Positions 1 to 8,481 of a DNA stretch of 64,000 bases are shown here, in pieces. This DNA is from Lentilactobacillus raoultii. GTDB lineage: Bacteria > Bacillota > Bacilli > Lactobacillales > Lactobacillaceae. The stretch is from the NCBI RefSeq assembly GCF_900411375.1, contig NZ_LS423006.1, positions 1-64,000 on the forward strand. The letters run 5' to 3'. Made by a program: the position numbers and the translations under genes. Every line of letters starts with the position of its first letter. Positions within the stretch are counted from its first letter, which is position 1. The notes below the pieces were generated by a model, which saw only the letters and a program-made list of their open reading frames with translations, was not told the DNA's origin and searched no databases.

Positions 1-1
1 G

Positions 2-106
2 CCATTTTCTCACGCATCTACCGGCCGTTTTGACCAGGGAATTAGTGTCAGCTTGAATTTCCATTTTCTGACGGATTATTCCAGGACGACTAAGGTGTTC
101 GGTTAA
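2..106 (+). other. short open frame at window edge, possible gene remnant
   Basis: A frame open from the first bases reads 34 codons to a TAA at 104-106. I do not recognise the peptide. It could be the 3' end of a gene lying mostly outside the window. The opposite strand also has a short open frame starting with ATG near base 65 and running out of the window, so the coding strand is undecided. Bases 107-230 contain no gene that I can see. Confidence 0.15.
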
Positions 107-132
107 TTTTTAGCTTTCAAGTTTCAGTTGTT

Positions 133-151
133 TAACTTATCGAATAAGTTA
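133..151. repeat. AT-rich inverted repeat upstream of copper promoter
   Basis: TAACTTAT at 133-140 and ATAAGTTA at 144-151 are perfect reverse complements around a 3-base loop. No T-run follows directly, so it is a weak terminator at best. It may mark the end of the upstream unit or a protein binding site. Confidence 0.35.
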
Positions 152-231
152 GGAATATCTTTTTATAATGCCGAATTAGCCCAGAGAAAACTACGTTAAA
201 TGAAAAAACTTGGTAGATTTTTAACTTTATG

Positions 232-283
232 TTTACAAATGTAGACTAAAGGTGGTATGCTGTTAGTTGAAGCTACAGATGTA
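232..283 (+). promoter_or_regulatory. copper-responsive promoter with two CopY-type operators
   Basis: Two cop boxes fit the TACANNTGTA consensus of CopY repressors of lactic acid bacteria: TACAAATGTA at 234-243 and TACAGATGTA at 274-283. The first overlaps a -35 candidate (TTACAA, 233-238), which lies 17 bases from a -10 candidate (TATGCT, 256-261). The second lies just past the expected transcription start. This is the usual arrangement for copper-relieved repression. No copY gene lies in the window, so the repressor must be encoded elsewhere. Confidence 0.85.
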
Positions 284-312
284 GATTTAATAAAAGAAAT
301 GGGGGATGCACA

Positions 313-687
313 TTGACACAACTCATCACTGTTAGCATTGCAGTACTTTTAATCGGGTTTATTCTTTGGTGGTTCTTTGGTCAGCACCAAGAGCGGGTTG
401 CGGATGCTCAAATAAAAAATGATGAGCAGGCACCAACTGTTATCGTTGATGGCGGTTATTCACCGAGTACCTTGATTTTAAAAAAGGGCGTGCCTGCCAA
501 GGTCAATTTTAAGATGAACGACTCAACTGCTTGCTTGTCACACGTTGTATTTGAAAAATTGGGAATTGATAAAGATTTAACGAAACAAAAAATGACTCAA
601 ATCGAAATTCCCACGGATCAGGCAACGGAATTTGACTACGCATGCGGCATGAATATGTTCCATGGAAAAATTATTGTTAAGGATTAA
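313..687 (+). CDS. membrane-anchored cupredoxin-like copper protein
   Basis: 124 residues. An N-terminal hydrophobic helix (about residues 3-22) is followed by a small beta-rich domain of the cupredoxin_1 type with the metal-ligand motif CGMNMFHGK (C111, M113, M115, H117). C74 and H77 are extra candidate ligands. The domain probably sits outside the membrane and binds Cu+ for handover to, or protection together with, the ATPase encoded two genes downstream. The start is a TTG a few bases after a G-rich ribosome binding site; the ATG at 306 is out of frame. It is the first gene after the cop boxes. Family assignment is from the C-terminal motif; the exact role is inferred. Confidence 0.8.
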   Translation: MTQLITVSIAVLLIGFILWWFFGQHQERVADAQIKNDEQAPTVIVDGGYSPSTLILKKGVPAKVNFKMNDSTACLSHVVFEKLGIDKDLTKQKMTQIEIPTDQATEFDYACGMNMFHGKIIVKD

Positions 688-710
688 TTTAAAGAAAGCG
701 GGAATTTAAT

Positions 711-1037
711 ATGAATTTTAAAAAACTTTTTGGTCGTCAAGATAATTTGAATGCAGCTGAGATTCAAAGCGATGGGTCACAAATTGCTAAAATTAAGGTG
801 GATCACGGTTATGAACCGGAAACAGTCACGCTTAAAAAGGGTGTGCCGGCTAAATTGGTTTTTCACCGAATTAACGAATCTGATTGTCTGTCACGAGTTC
901 AATCAAAGAAACTGGCTTTTAATCAAGCATTACCGCTGAATCAAGATGTTGAAATTTCAGTTGATACTAATCGCAGTGGTGAATTTGATTATGCTTGCGG
1001 GATGAATATGTTCCATGGGAAGGTCGTCGTTCAGTAA
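711..1037 (+). CDS. second cupredoxin-like copper protein, no membrane anchor
   Basis: 108 residues, paralogous to the preceding gene over the whole domain (shared [16 protein letters not shown] and CGMNMFHGK segments) but without the N-terminal helix, so probably cytoplasmic. Conserved candidate ligands are the Cys of the SDCLSRV segment and the Cys, two Met and His of CGMNMFHG near the C-terminus. Its TAA overlaps the ATG of the copper ATPase (TAATG), implying translational coupling. A cytosolic Cu+ carrier is inferred; a CopZ-like ferredoxin-fold chaperone is not present. Confidence 0.75.
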   Translation: MNFKKLFGRQDNLNAAEIQSDGSQIAKIKVDHGYEPETVTLKKGVPAKLVFHRINESDCLSRVQSKKLAFNQALPLNQDVEISVDTNRSGEFDYACGMNMFHGKVVVQ

Positions 1038-2992
1038 TGACGTTATCAAACATGAAAAAGTTTTGGCTTTCATTGATTTTAGCAAGTCCGATGTTACTTC
1101 AAATGGTTTTAATGCCCTTTCATTGGCAACTGCCGGCTTATAATTGGATTGCACTAATTACAACCACGTTGATTATGCTGATTTCAGCATTACCCTATTG
1201 GAAAAGTGCTTGGGCAGCCTTTAAGCATCACAATGCTAATATGAACACATTGGTAGCAGTTGGTACTTCGGTGGCCTATTTCTATTCATTGTTTGCGATG
1301 GCAACTGGTCGGGAAGTTTATTTTGAAAGTGCGGCGTTGGTAACGGTCTTTGTTCTGTTGGGGGATGCGTTAGAGGAGCGAATGCATCACCGGGCTTCCA
1401 ATGCTTTGGGAAAATTGTTGAATTTACAGGTTAAGGAAGCCGAGGTCCTTCGTCAGGGACAGTATCGTAAGATCCCCCTAGAAGAAGTTCAAGTTAATGA
1501 TTTAATTCGAGTCCGTCCAGGTGAAAAAGTGCCGGTTGACGGGGTTGTCACCTCTGGCACCACTTCGGTCAATGAATCGATGATCACGGGTGAAAGCATG
1601 CCGGTTGGTAAAAAAACCGGTGACCAAGTGATTGGCTCAACGATCAATACTGATGGAACCATCACCTTTCGGGCAACCAAGATCGGTAAAGATACTGCTT
1701 TAGCCCAAATTGTTGATTTGGTTAAAAAGGCTCAAACTAGTCACGCACCCATTCAGAATCTAACTGACAAAATTTCAAGAATTTTTGTGCCAGCCGTTTT
1801 AATCGCTGCCATTCTAACGTTTGTCATTTGGAATGTGTTTCTTGGCGCTTCTGCTGTGTCAGCGATGCTGTTTGCAGTTTCTGTCATTGTCATTGCTTGT
1901 CCCTGTGCCCTTGGGTTGGCAACTCCAACCGCTTTAATGGTTGGCACCGGCCGATCGGCTAAGATGGGGGTACTAATTAAAAATGGACAGGCACTTGAAG
2001 AAGTTAATCATGTAAAAACGGTTATCTTTGATAAAACCGGAACAATTACTGCCGGCAAACCGGTTGTTACTGATGTGGTCGGAACTAATCAAACGCAGGT
2101 TCTTGCCATTGCGGCCAGTTTGGAAGAAAGTTCTGAACATCCCTTAGCGACAGCGATTGTTTCAAAAGTAAAGGCTGGAAAAATTGCATATCCGAAAGCT
2201 GAAAACTTCCGAAACATCGAAGGTAAGGGTGTTACTGCGTTGGTTAATGATCAACCAGCTATTGTCGGTAGCGATCGATTGTTGGCAGATTACCAAATTT
2301 CTGATAAGTTAAAAAAGAAAATGACCACTCTGCAGGAAGCAGCTAAGACCGTCGTCCTGGTTGGCTTGGCTGGTCAAATTATTGGGTTAATTGCCATTCA
2401 GGATACGCCAAAACCTATGGCAGCCCAAGCAATTGCTGACTTAAAGGCCAGAGGATTGACGACCGTTATGTTAACGGGTGATAACCAGCGTGTTGCGCAG
2501 GCAATTGGCCAGCAGGTCGGCATTGATCAAGTCATTGCCGGTGTTCTTCCCAATGAAAAAGCTGACCACGTTAAAGCCTTCCAGCAAACCGGTAAAGTCG
2601 CCTTTGTCGGCGATGGTGTGAACGATGCACCAGCTTTGACGGTTGCTGATGTTGGCATTGCAATGGGATCTGGAACTGATATTGCAATTGAATCCGGTGA
2701 AATTGTTCTAATTCAAAACGATTTGTTGGGTGTTGTTCGGGCGCTGGACATTGCCAAAAAGACCTTTAATCGAATTAAGCTTAATTTGTTCTGGGCATTC
2801 ATTTACAACTTAATCGGCATTCCAATTTCGGCGGGAATCCTTGTTGGAATTGGGCTTCAGCTAAGCCCCGAATTGGCAGGATTAGCGATGGCCTTTTCAT
2901 CAGTGTCAGTCGTTACCTCTTCTTTATTGCTTAATAAAACTAAAATTGCTGGTGAACATCAACTTTCAAAGCAATCAGTCATTACTAATTAA
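1037..2992 (+). CDS. copA: Cu+-exporting P1B-type ATPase
   Basis: 651 residues from the ATG at 1037; a longer frame from 995 exists but overlaps the previous gene, whereas 1037 gives a TAATG junction. Visible motifs: CPC in [10 protein letters not shown] (transmembrane metal site), phosphorylation loop [17 protein letters not shown] (His-Pro of the nucleotide domain), MLTGDN and [10 protein letters not shown]. The YN near the end of the NLFWAFIYN segment and MAFSS in the last helices fit the Cu+ class P1B-1. The usual N-terminal CxxC heavy-metal domains are absent; the first helix begins within the first 15 residues. The two upstream cupredoxin proteins may replace those domains functionally (inference). 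Copper efflux across the membrane is the expected role. Confidence 0.9.
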   Translation: MTLSNMKKFWLSLILASPMLLQMVLMPFHWQLPAYNWIALITTTLIMLISALPYWKSAWAAFKHHNANMNTLVAVGTSVAYFYSLFAMATGREVYFESAALVTVFVLLGDALEERMHHRASNALGKLLNLQVKEAEVLRQGQYRKIPLEEVQVNDLIRVRPGEKVPVDGVVTSGTTSVNESMITGESMPVGKKTGDQVIGSTINTDGTITFRATKIGKDTALAQIVDLVKKAQTSHAPIQNLTDKISRIFVPAVLIAAILTFVIWNVFLGASAVSAMLFAVSVIVIACPCALGLATPTALMVGTGRSAKMGVLIKNGQALEEVNHVKTVIFDKTGTITAGKPVVTDVVGTNQTQVLAIAASLEESSEHPLATAIVSKVKAGKIAYPKAENFRNIEGKGVTALVNDQPAIVGSDRLLADYQISDKLKKKMTTLQEAAKTVVLVGLAGQIIGLIAIQDTPKPMAAQAIADLKARGLTTVMLTGDNQRVAQAIGQQVGIDQVIAGVLPNEKADHVKAFQQTGKVAFVGDGVNDAPALTVADVGIAMGSGTDIAIESGEIVLIQNDLLGVVRALDIAKKTFNRIKLNLFWAFIYNLIGIPISAGILVGIGLQLSPELAGLAMAFSSVSVVTSSLLLNKTKIAGEHQLSKQSVITN

Positions 2993-3000
2993 CTTTTGAA

Positions 3001-3046
3001 AAAATCTCCAGATCCTTTCAACTAACTTGAAAAGGTCTGGAGATTT
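3001..3046. terminator. bidirectional terminator between copA and the ClC gene
   Basis: AAAATCTCCAGA...TCTGGAGATTTT forms a long near-perfect stem between two convergent genes, with A/T runs at both ends. Confidence 0.75.
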
Positions 3047-3068
3047 TCAGTGACGATTAAATTAATGA

Positions 3069-4304
3069 TTACAAATGGTTTAAAATCGCTTTTGATACAG
3101 TAATTGAAATAGCGACGCCAATTCCTAAGGGGATTAGGGCCATTGAATTTAAATGGCAGACTTCAAAAATCATGAACAGGGCCATCAGGGGGGCCTGTTG
3201 TGACGCTGCCAATAAACTACAACCACCAACCAGGGCTGACTGCCAAACTGGTAGGTGACTGATTGGCAGCAGTAAAATGCCGATTAGTGCACCCAAAGAC
3301 GCACCAATCGCAACTGATGGGGTTAACGTTCCCCCGAAAGCACCGGCCCGAATGACAAAAACCGTTATCAAATATTTGGCGGCACCCCCCAGCAACAGAA
3401 TGATTAGTAACTGCCGGTTAGTCGCATTAAGCGAGAATTGAGCCAAAGCACGACCATTTCCCATAATTTGAGGAAAATTCATTGAAATTAATCCGGTTGC
3501 CAAGGAAGCTACTGGTAGTTGCCAAAGCATCTGCCAATTTTGCGGTTTTGACCGCCCAGCCCATTTAAACGCTTTCCGAAACAGGGCGCCCAATAAACCG
3601 CTTAGCACAGCAATCAAAACGGTAATTGGCAAAAAGGCTGCCGAAAAACCGGAATGGGGCACCAAATAATAGGGAGCGGTTCCCCTGAAACTTGTACTTA
3701 CAAGCGTTGATAGAATTGACATTGCCAAACTAACACTCACCGTTCGAATGGACACTTTTCGGTAAAGCACCTCGACACAAAAAAACATCCCGGTCAGCGG
3801 TGCATTGTAAACGCCGGCAAAGCCTGCCCCAGCTGCAGCAGCCATTAATAACCGGGTGTCAGCTTCCGACAATTGTGTTAGCCGACTTTTGGTCAGTAAT
3901 TGCTGCCACTTTTGAGCAATCATGGCACCGGCTTCCCTGGGGGCTAATTCACGGCCAACTGAGCCGCCGGTGCCCACGTAAAAGATTTGGGTAACTACGT
4001 GAAAGAAGGTTTGAATAGCCGGCATATTTCGGCCACCTAAACCCTGTTCAATTGTTGCGGGTGGCGTCACTTTGGTTCGTAAAAACCACCAAATGATGCT
4101 TGCCAGTAACCCGCCAATAACAACGGATATTAACCTGGCTACACCGGATCCGCCCGTTGCGATTGGGTGAAGGGTGGTTTCATTAAAATGCAAAAAAAGT
4201 TTTTCGATTAAATTTAAGAATAAGCTTAATAAAAGCGAACTGATGCCAACTAATCCGCCAAGTATAATTGTTGAAACTGTTAAGGTAAAATTTTGGGTTT
4301 TCAT
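3069..4304 (-). CDS. ClC family chloride channel or H+/Cl- exchanger
   Basis: 411 residues with about ten hydrophobic helices. Family signatures: GSGVARL (normally GSGIP), GGSVGRELAPREAG (normally GREGP; the gating Glu after GR is kept), AGVYNAPLTG, and GAFGGTLTPSVAIGA near the C-terminus. There are no CBS domains. Role: anion transport across the cytoplasmic membrane, possibly acid resistance. The GSGIP and GREGP loops are altered, so ion selectivity could differ from Escherichia coli ClcA. It stands alone between two terminators or leaders. Confidence 0.8.
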   Translation of the reverse strand: MKTQNFTLTVSTIILGGLVGISSLLLSLFLNLIEKLFLHFNETTLHPIATGGSGVARLISVVIGGLLASIIWWFLRTKVTPPATIEQGLGGRNMPAIQTFFHVVTQIFYVGTGGSVGRELAPREAGAMIAQKWQQLLTKSRLTQLSEADTRLLMAAAAGAGFAGVYNAPLTGMFFCVEVLYRKVSIRTVSVSLAMSILSTLVSTSFRGTAPYYLVPHSGFSAAFLPITVLIAVLSGLLGALFRKAFKWAGRSKPQNWQMLWQLPVASLATGLISMNFPQIMGNGRALAQFSLNATNRQLLIILLLGGAAKYLITVFVIRAGAFGGTLTPSVAIGASLGALIGILLLPISHLPVWQSALVGGCSLLAASQQAPLMALFMIFEVCHLNSMALIPLGIGVAISITVSKAILNHL

Positions 4305-4473
4305 AACTATGTAATTTTACCATATCCATGTCATTTTCTAATTAAGAAACCGTGAAATTGATGAGAAAATTGTCAGATAGTCAGCTTAGGGACTTCCTAT
4401 TTTTGTGGTGATTTAAATTAACCGTTGAATTTTTGACGGCTGTGTGTTAACTTATTTTTAACAATTAAATAAT

Positions 4474-4600
4474 TCTTCGGGGCAGGGTGCAATTCCCGAC
4501 CGACGGTAACAATCTTTGGTGGTTGAAGTCCGTGACCCGCGTATAGCGGTGGACCCAGTGCAAGTCTGGGACCGACAGTAAAGTCTGGATGGGAGAAGAA
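4474..4600 (+). ncRNA. FMN riboswitch (RFN element)
   Basis: The leader has the conserved blocks of the RFN element in order: TCTTCGGGGCAGGGTG, AATTCCCGACCG, GGTAAC, the AGTCCGTGACCCGC segment, GGTGGACCCAGTG, CTGGGACCGACAGT and GATGGGAGAAGAA. It precedes ribD with an intrinsic terminator in between, so FMN is expected to stop transcription of the whole operon. A -35-like TTGACG lies at 4433-4438, but the matching -10 is poor. Confidence 0.95.
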
Positions 4601-4681
4601 AAACACGACATGTTTGGGATAACCAAAAGTCGGCTTATTTGAGTCGGCCTAAGGCAACCAAGCTTTTAAAGTGATCTTAAC

Positions 4682-4717
4682 AAAGGCCCCGCGCAATATT
4701 GCTGCGGCGGCCTTTTT
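4682..4717 (+). terminator. riboswitch-controlled terminator before ribD
   Basis: AAAGGCC at 4682-4688 pairs with GGCCTTT at 4709-4715, with inner stems CCGC/GCGG and GCAAT/ATTGC and a T-run. It lies about 80 bases after the FMN aptamer and just before the ribosome binding site of ribD. Confidence 0.85.
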
Positions 4718-4734
4718 GATTGGAGTGAAACAAA

Positions 4735-5175
4735 TTGAATGATCAGGAAATGATGGCGTTGGCGTTTAAAGAGGCGGCAAAGGGACTGGGCCACACTTGG
4801 CAAAATCCATTGGTTGGAGCAGTCATTTGTAAGCATCACCAGCTGTTAGCCACTGGTTATCATCACGCTTTTGGTCAAATGCATGCGGAAATTAACGCCC
4901 TCAGTCATTTGAAAAATCCAAACGATGCTCGGGGCGCTACGATGTACGTCACACTGGAACCTTGTAGTCATTTTGGTAAGACACCACCATGTGCTAAAAA
5001 ATTGGTGGAGGTCGGGATTAAACGGGTTGTGATTGGCCAACGAGATCCAAACCCGATTGTTTCTGGAAAAGGGATTCGAATTCTTGAAGCTCACGGGATT
5101 CAGGTAACCGTTCTGGGAACCACCGGCGAACTGAACCGGGCCTATAATTTTTTTTTCAGTATCATCGGCCGTTAG
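4735..5175 (+). CDS. ribD: RibD deaminase domain, 5' part of a frameshifted ribD
   Basis: 146 residues: the pyrimidine deaminase half of bifunctional RibD. Zinc-site motifs are visible as HAEINAL and PCSHFGKTPPC; LVGAVI and DPNPIVSGKGI are typical. TTG start, about 9 bases after GGAG. The frame leaves the family pattern at a run of nine T (5148-5156) and stops soon after. One extra T gives NFFFQYHRPLVTLKYAMSLDG, which continues exactly into the next frame and has the expected linker length. The gene is therefore a split ribD: mutated, rescued by slippage, or a sequencing error. First gene after the FMN riboswitch. Product: conversion of the GTP cyclohydrolase II product towards 5-amino-6-(ribosylamino)uracil phosphate. 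Confidence 0.85.
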   Translation: MNDQEMMALAFKEAAKGLGHTWQNPLVGAVICKHHQLLATGYHHAFGQMHAEINALSHLKNPNDARGATMYVTLEPCSHFGKTPPCAKKLVEVGIKRVVIGQRDPNPIVSGKGIRILEAHGIQVTVLGTTGELNRAYNFFFSIIGR

Positions 5176-5180
5176 TAACC

Positions 5181-5780
5181 TTGAAATATGCGATGAGCTT
5201 AGACGGCAAATTAAATGGTCAACCCAATCAACGAACAATGTTGACGGGAACCCAAGCTTTTCAGAGTAGTCAACAGCTTCGGTATTCCCAACAAGCAATT
5301 TTGATTGGTGAACACACCTTAATGATTGATGATCCGGAGTTAACAGTCCGCACAGTGACACCAGATTATCCCCCAATTAAAATTATTTTGGTTAACCAGG
5401 CTGATTCACTATCACTTTCAGAAAAAATATTTCAGTCAGCAACTCCGGTTTGGTTATTGACCAGAAAGAAATCGACCCGGCAGTGGCCAGAATTTGTTCA
5501 AGTTTTTCAATCAGCGGAATGGACACCCCACCAAATTATGAAACTACTTGGAGAAAAGGGCATTCAATCATTAATGGTTGAGGGTGGCAGTCGGGTTCAA
5601 GCAGCCTTTGCCGCCGCAAATTTAATTGATCAAATTTGGCTCTATTTAGCGCCCTTGGTATTGGGTGGTGGTGGCTTGCCGGCCGTCTTAGGGCTCGCTA
5701 ATTCAACGATTCAACAATTTCATCTGACTCAGGTCCAACGGCTTGGCAAGGATTTGCTGATTACGGCGAGGAGGAATTGA
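5181..5780 (+). CDS. ribD: RibD reductase domain, 3' part of a frameshifted ribD
   Basis: 199 residues matching the reductase half of RibD: LKYAMSLDGK at the start, LIGEHTLMIDDPELTVR, and MVEGGSRVQAAFAAANLIDQ for the NADPH-binding region. The frame starts with a TTG at 5181, but I see no Shine-Dalgarno sequence before it, and the true upstream protein sequence continues in this frame from the T-run of the deaminase part. Translation alone would need re-initiation after the stop at 5175. Ends immediately before ribE. Confidence 0.8.
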   Translation: MKYAMSLDGKLNGQPNQRTMLTGTQAFQSSQQLRYSQQAILIGEHTLMIDDPELTVRTVTPDYPPIKIILVNQADSLSLSEKIFQSATPVWLLTRKKSTRQWPEFVQVFQSAEWTPHQIMKLLGEKGIQSLMVEGGSRVQAAFAAANLIDQIWLYLAPLVLGGGGLPAVLGLANSTIQQFHLTQVQRLGKDLLITARRN

Positions 5781-5781
5781 C

Positions 5782-6381
5782 ATGTTTACAGGAATTATTC
5801 GTGGCTTGGGAACGGTAACGTCAGTGACGACCCGCCAGGAAAGTCAGCGACTGACGGTGAGCGAGCCGCTCATTCAAGAAATCCATAGCCAAATCGGTGA
5901 TAGTCTCGCAGTTAATGGTGCTTGTTTGACTATTACCGATTTACAAGAGGACTGTTTTTCAGTTGATGTAATGCCGGAAACTTTTCGCAGAACGAATTTA
6001 AGAATGGTTAAAGTGGGAACTAAGCTCAACCTTGAACCAGCATTGAAAGCTTCTCAACGGTTGGATGGCCATTTTGTACTTGGTCACGTTGATACAACTG
6101 GAACGGTGGTTGATCAGCGAGTCGATGGGAATGCCATAGTTGTCACCGTTGATTTTCCACCAAGCTATGATCATCAGATTGTTGAAAAGGGGTCGATTGC
6201 TGTTAATGGCGTCAGTTTAACGGTGACACAAGTTAGCCATCATAAATTTTCGGTCAGTTTGATTCCCCATACATTAAAGGAGACGACCTTGTCAATGCTA
6301 AAAACTGGTGATCTAGTTAACTTGGAAACTGATATCTTAGGAAAATACGTAATTTCACAACGAAAGGAATGGGGTAAATGA
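5782..6381 (+). CDS. ribE: riboflavin synthase alpha subunit
   Basis: 199 residues, usual length. Starts MFTGIIRGLG, the conserved N-terminus, and contains two lumazine-binding repeats (about 1-96 and 97-195), each with the VNGACLT or VNGVSLT motif and a VMPETF or LIPHTL segment. Catalyses dismutation of 6,7-dimethyl-8-ribityllumazine to riboflavin. GAGGAGG lies a few bases before the ATG. Overlaps the start of ribBA by 4 bases. Confidence 0.95.
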   Translation: MFTGIIRGLGTVTSVTTRQESQRLTVSEPLIQEIHSQIGDSLAVNGACLTITDLQEDCFSVDVMPETFRRTNLRMVKVGTKLNLEPALKASQRLDGHFVLGHVDTTGTVVDQRVDGNAIVVTVDFPPSYDHQIVEKGSIAVNGVSLTVTQVSHHKFSVSLIPHTLKETTLSMLKTGDLVNLETDILGKYVISQRKEWGK

Positions 6382-7598
6382 CACACTCACAGACAGTTAT
6401 TAAACGAGTCGAAACGGCATTAACAGCATTGAAAAAAGGTGGATTGGTAATTGTTGCTGATTCACAAAGCCGTGAAGCAGAGGGCGACATGATTGGTTTG
6501 GCGGATTTAGTGTCACCGGAAACGGTTAATACAATGGTTTCGCGAGCTAGAGGCCTGCTTTGTGTGCCAATGAGCCGTCAAAATGCTGAGCGGTTAGGGC
6601 TTCACCCAATGATAGCCAATGCCACTGATGCGTACGGCACCGCTTTCACCGTTAGCACGGATGCCAAAACCACTTCAACGGGCATTTCAGCTTTTGATCG
6701 GGCGGAAACGATCAAACAATTAACGAATCTAGCCAAAACGTGGGATGACTTTTACCATCCAGGCCATATCTTCCCATTGATTGCAGCTGATCGAGGTACT
6801 GTACAACGACAGGGACATACTGAAGCGGCAGTTGATCTGGCTAGACTGGCAGGCGCTTCGCCAGTGGCGTATATCTGCGAAATCTTGCGAAAAGACGGTA
6901 AAATGGCTAGGCGTCCCTATTTAAAATCGTTTGCGGAAGGCATCGGTGTTCCATTTCTAACAATTGCTGACATTCTTACTTACCGATATATTAAAAACTT
7001 TGAGGTTGTCGAATCCATTACAACTGTCAAACTGCCAACCCGATTTGGTGATTTTACCCTTGAAGCGTTTCAGACCGATCGGGCACAGGAACCGACACTT
7101 TTAATTTCAAAAGGTCGAGTTCAGCCAGATGAACCTTTGCTACTGAGGCTTCACTCGGAATGTTTGACTGGAGATATTTTCGGATCAAAGCGTTGCGATT
7201 GTGGCGAGCAGTTGGCAAAAGCATTGCGGTTAATTCAATTAAAGGGTCACGGTGCTGTTTTATACCTGCGTCAGGAAGGCCGCGGCATTGGACTGGCCAA
7301 TAAGCTTAAGGCTTATAAATTACAGGAACAGGGATACGACACTTTTGATGCCAATCTTCACCTTGGCTTTGAACCGGATCAACGTCATTATGGTGTGGCA
7401 GCCGCTATTTTGCACGAAAAGGGCGTTCGGACAGTTGATTTAATGACTAATAATCCTGACAAAATTCAGCAGCTTAGTGATTTAGGAATCAGTGTTAGAA
7501 AGCGAATTCCAATTGAAATTGCAGCCACAGCAGATGATCAAAGTTACTTACAAACCAAGAAAGACCGATTTCACCATCTATTAAAGGGAGTGGATTAA
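6378..7598 (+). CDS. ribBA: bifunctional DHBP synthase / GTP cyclohydrolase II
   Basis: 406 residues, normal for the fusion. The N-terminal half (1 to about 205) is 3,4-dihydroxy-2-butanone-4-phosphate synthase with SREAEGD, YGTAFTVSTDA, TSTGISAFDRAETI and HTEAAVDLARLAG; the usual acidic DDED before REnEGD reads ADSQ here. The C-terminal half is GTP cyclohydrolase II with the zinc site in SECLTGDIFGSKRCDCG and RQEGRGIGL. The two halves supply both precursors for the lumazine. ATGA overlap with ribE indicates coupling. Confidence 0.95.
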   Translation: MTHSQTVIKRVETALTALKKGGLVIVADSQSREAEGDMIGLADLVSPETVNTMVSRARGLLCVPMSRQNAERLGLHPMIANATDAYGTAFTVSTDAKTTSTGISAFDRAETIKQLTNLAKTWDDFYHPGHIFPLIAADRGTVQRQGHTEAAVDLARLAGASPVAYICEILRKDGKMARRPYLKSFAEGIGVPFLTIADILTYRYIKNFEVVESITTVKLPTRFGDFTLEAFQTDRAQEPTLLISKGRVQPDEPLLLRLHSECLTGDIFGSKRCDCGEQLAKALRLIQLKGHGAVLYLRQEGRGIGLANKLKAYKLQEQGYDTFDANLHLGFEPDQRHYGVAAAILHEKGVRTVDLMTNNPDKIQQLSDLGISVRKRIPIEIAATADDQSYLQTKKDRFHHLLKGVD

Positions 7599-7599
7599 C

Positions 7600-8070
7600 A
7601 TGCAGACTTATACCGGGAAAACAATTAATCAAAAGGATCGGATTGGCATTGTGGTAGCTCATTTTAATCAGTTGGTCACGGAGTGCCTGTTGAAAGGCGC
7701 CTTGGATGAATTGAAAAAATATGGGGTGACAGATGACCAACTGACAGTTATTTGGGTACCTGGCGCAATGGAGCTTTCCAGGGCTGCTAAGTTACTTGGT
7801 ACCTCTGGTCAGGTTGACGGCATTATTGCCTTGGGAGCAGTAATTAAGGGACAAACGGATCATTATCAGTATGTTTGTTCGGAAACTGCAAGTGGCTTAA
7901 GTTCGCTATCATTATCCGGACCAGTGCCAGTCATGTTTGGCGTTTTAACAACTGATAATCTTGATCAGGCAATTAATCGGGCTGGTGGTAAGGGCGGCAA
8001 TAAGGGGGCAGAGTGTGCCAGTGGCTTACTTGAAATGTTAGGGATGCAACGGTGGCTGAAAGCTTTATGA
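7600..8070 (+). CDS. ribH: 6,7-dimethyl-8-ribityllumazine synthase (riboflavin synthase beta)
   Basis: 156 residues, usual length. Motifs: VVAHFNQLVTECLLKGA, WVPGAMELSRAAKLL, LGAVIKGQTDHYQYVC with the catalytic His, PVMFGVLTTDNLDQAI and KGAECASGLLEM. Condenses the ribityl-amino-uracil with dihydroxybutanone phosphate; forms 60-meric shells in relatives. Last gene of the operon, followed by a terminator. Confidence 0.95.
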   Translation: MQTYTGKTINQKDRIGIVVAHFNQLVTECLLKGALDELKKYGVTDDQLTVIWVPGAMELSRAAKLLGTSGQVDGIIALGAVIKGQTDHYQYVCSETASGLSSLSLSGPVPVMFGVLTTDNLDQAINRAGGKGGNKGAECASGLLEMLGMQRWLKAL

Positions 8071-8155
8071 AGTGTGAGATACTCTCCTTAAACTAAATGA
8101 AGTGTTAATATATTTAAGATTCTATTAATACTTAGTTTATAACAATAAATTAAGT

Positions 8156-8202
8156 AAAAGGGTTTAAAAACGTTGAATTGAATTCGTTTTTGAGCCTTTT
8201 TT
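8156..8202 (+). terminator. terminator of the riboflavin operon
   Basis: AAAAGG-GTTTAAAAACG pairs with CGTTTTTGAGCCTTTTTT around a 12-base loop and ends in a T-run. Confidence 0.75.
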
Positions 8203-8481
8203 AATGCTTTCAGTTAATTCTGAATCCCTATTAAAGCCCGTCAAATCAAGGATTCTAAGTGTTAAAGTGCCGTTTGACAGGGCTGAAGAGATTCGATAAT
8301 GTAATAATGGCTTCATTGATCAATCGTAAAATCATTATTTAGGATACTAAAAAGTCGCTTTAAAAATCTCAAGAAAGGATTCATGCAAGCATTGACTAAA
8401 TTCATAGTCGTCACTAATGCTACGTCAGGTTGATTAATTCATTTTGCTTTAAAAATAATTAAAAGGATTTTGAGATTTGTT
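8203..8481. other. intergenic stretch with no recognised element
   Basis: 279 bases between the rib terminator and the acyltransferase gene. I see no open frame with a ribosome binding site, no strong promoter pair and no structured RNA signature. It probably carries the leader of the next gene. Confidence 0.5.

Noticed and set aside
995-1036. Upstream start for the copper ATPase
   Set aside because: It would overlap the preceding cupredoxin gene by 43 bases; the TAATG junction at 1037 is a better start.
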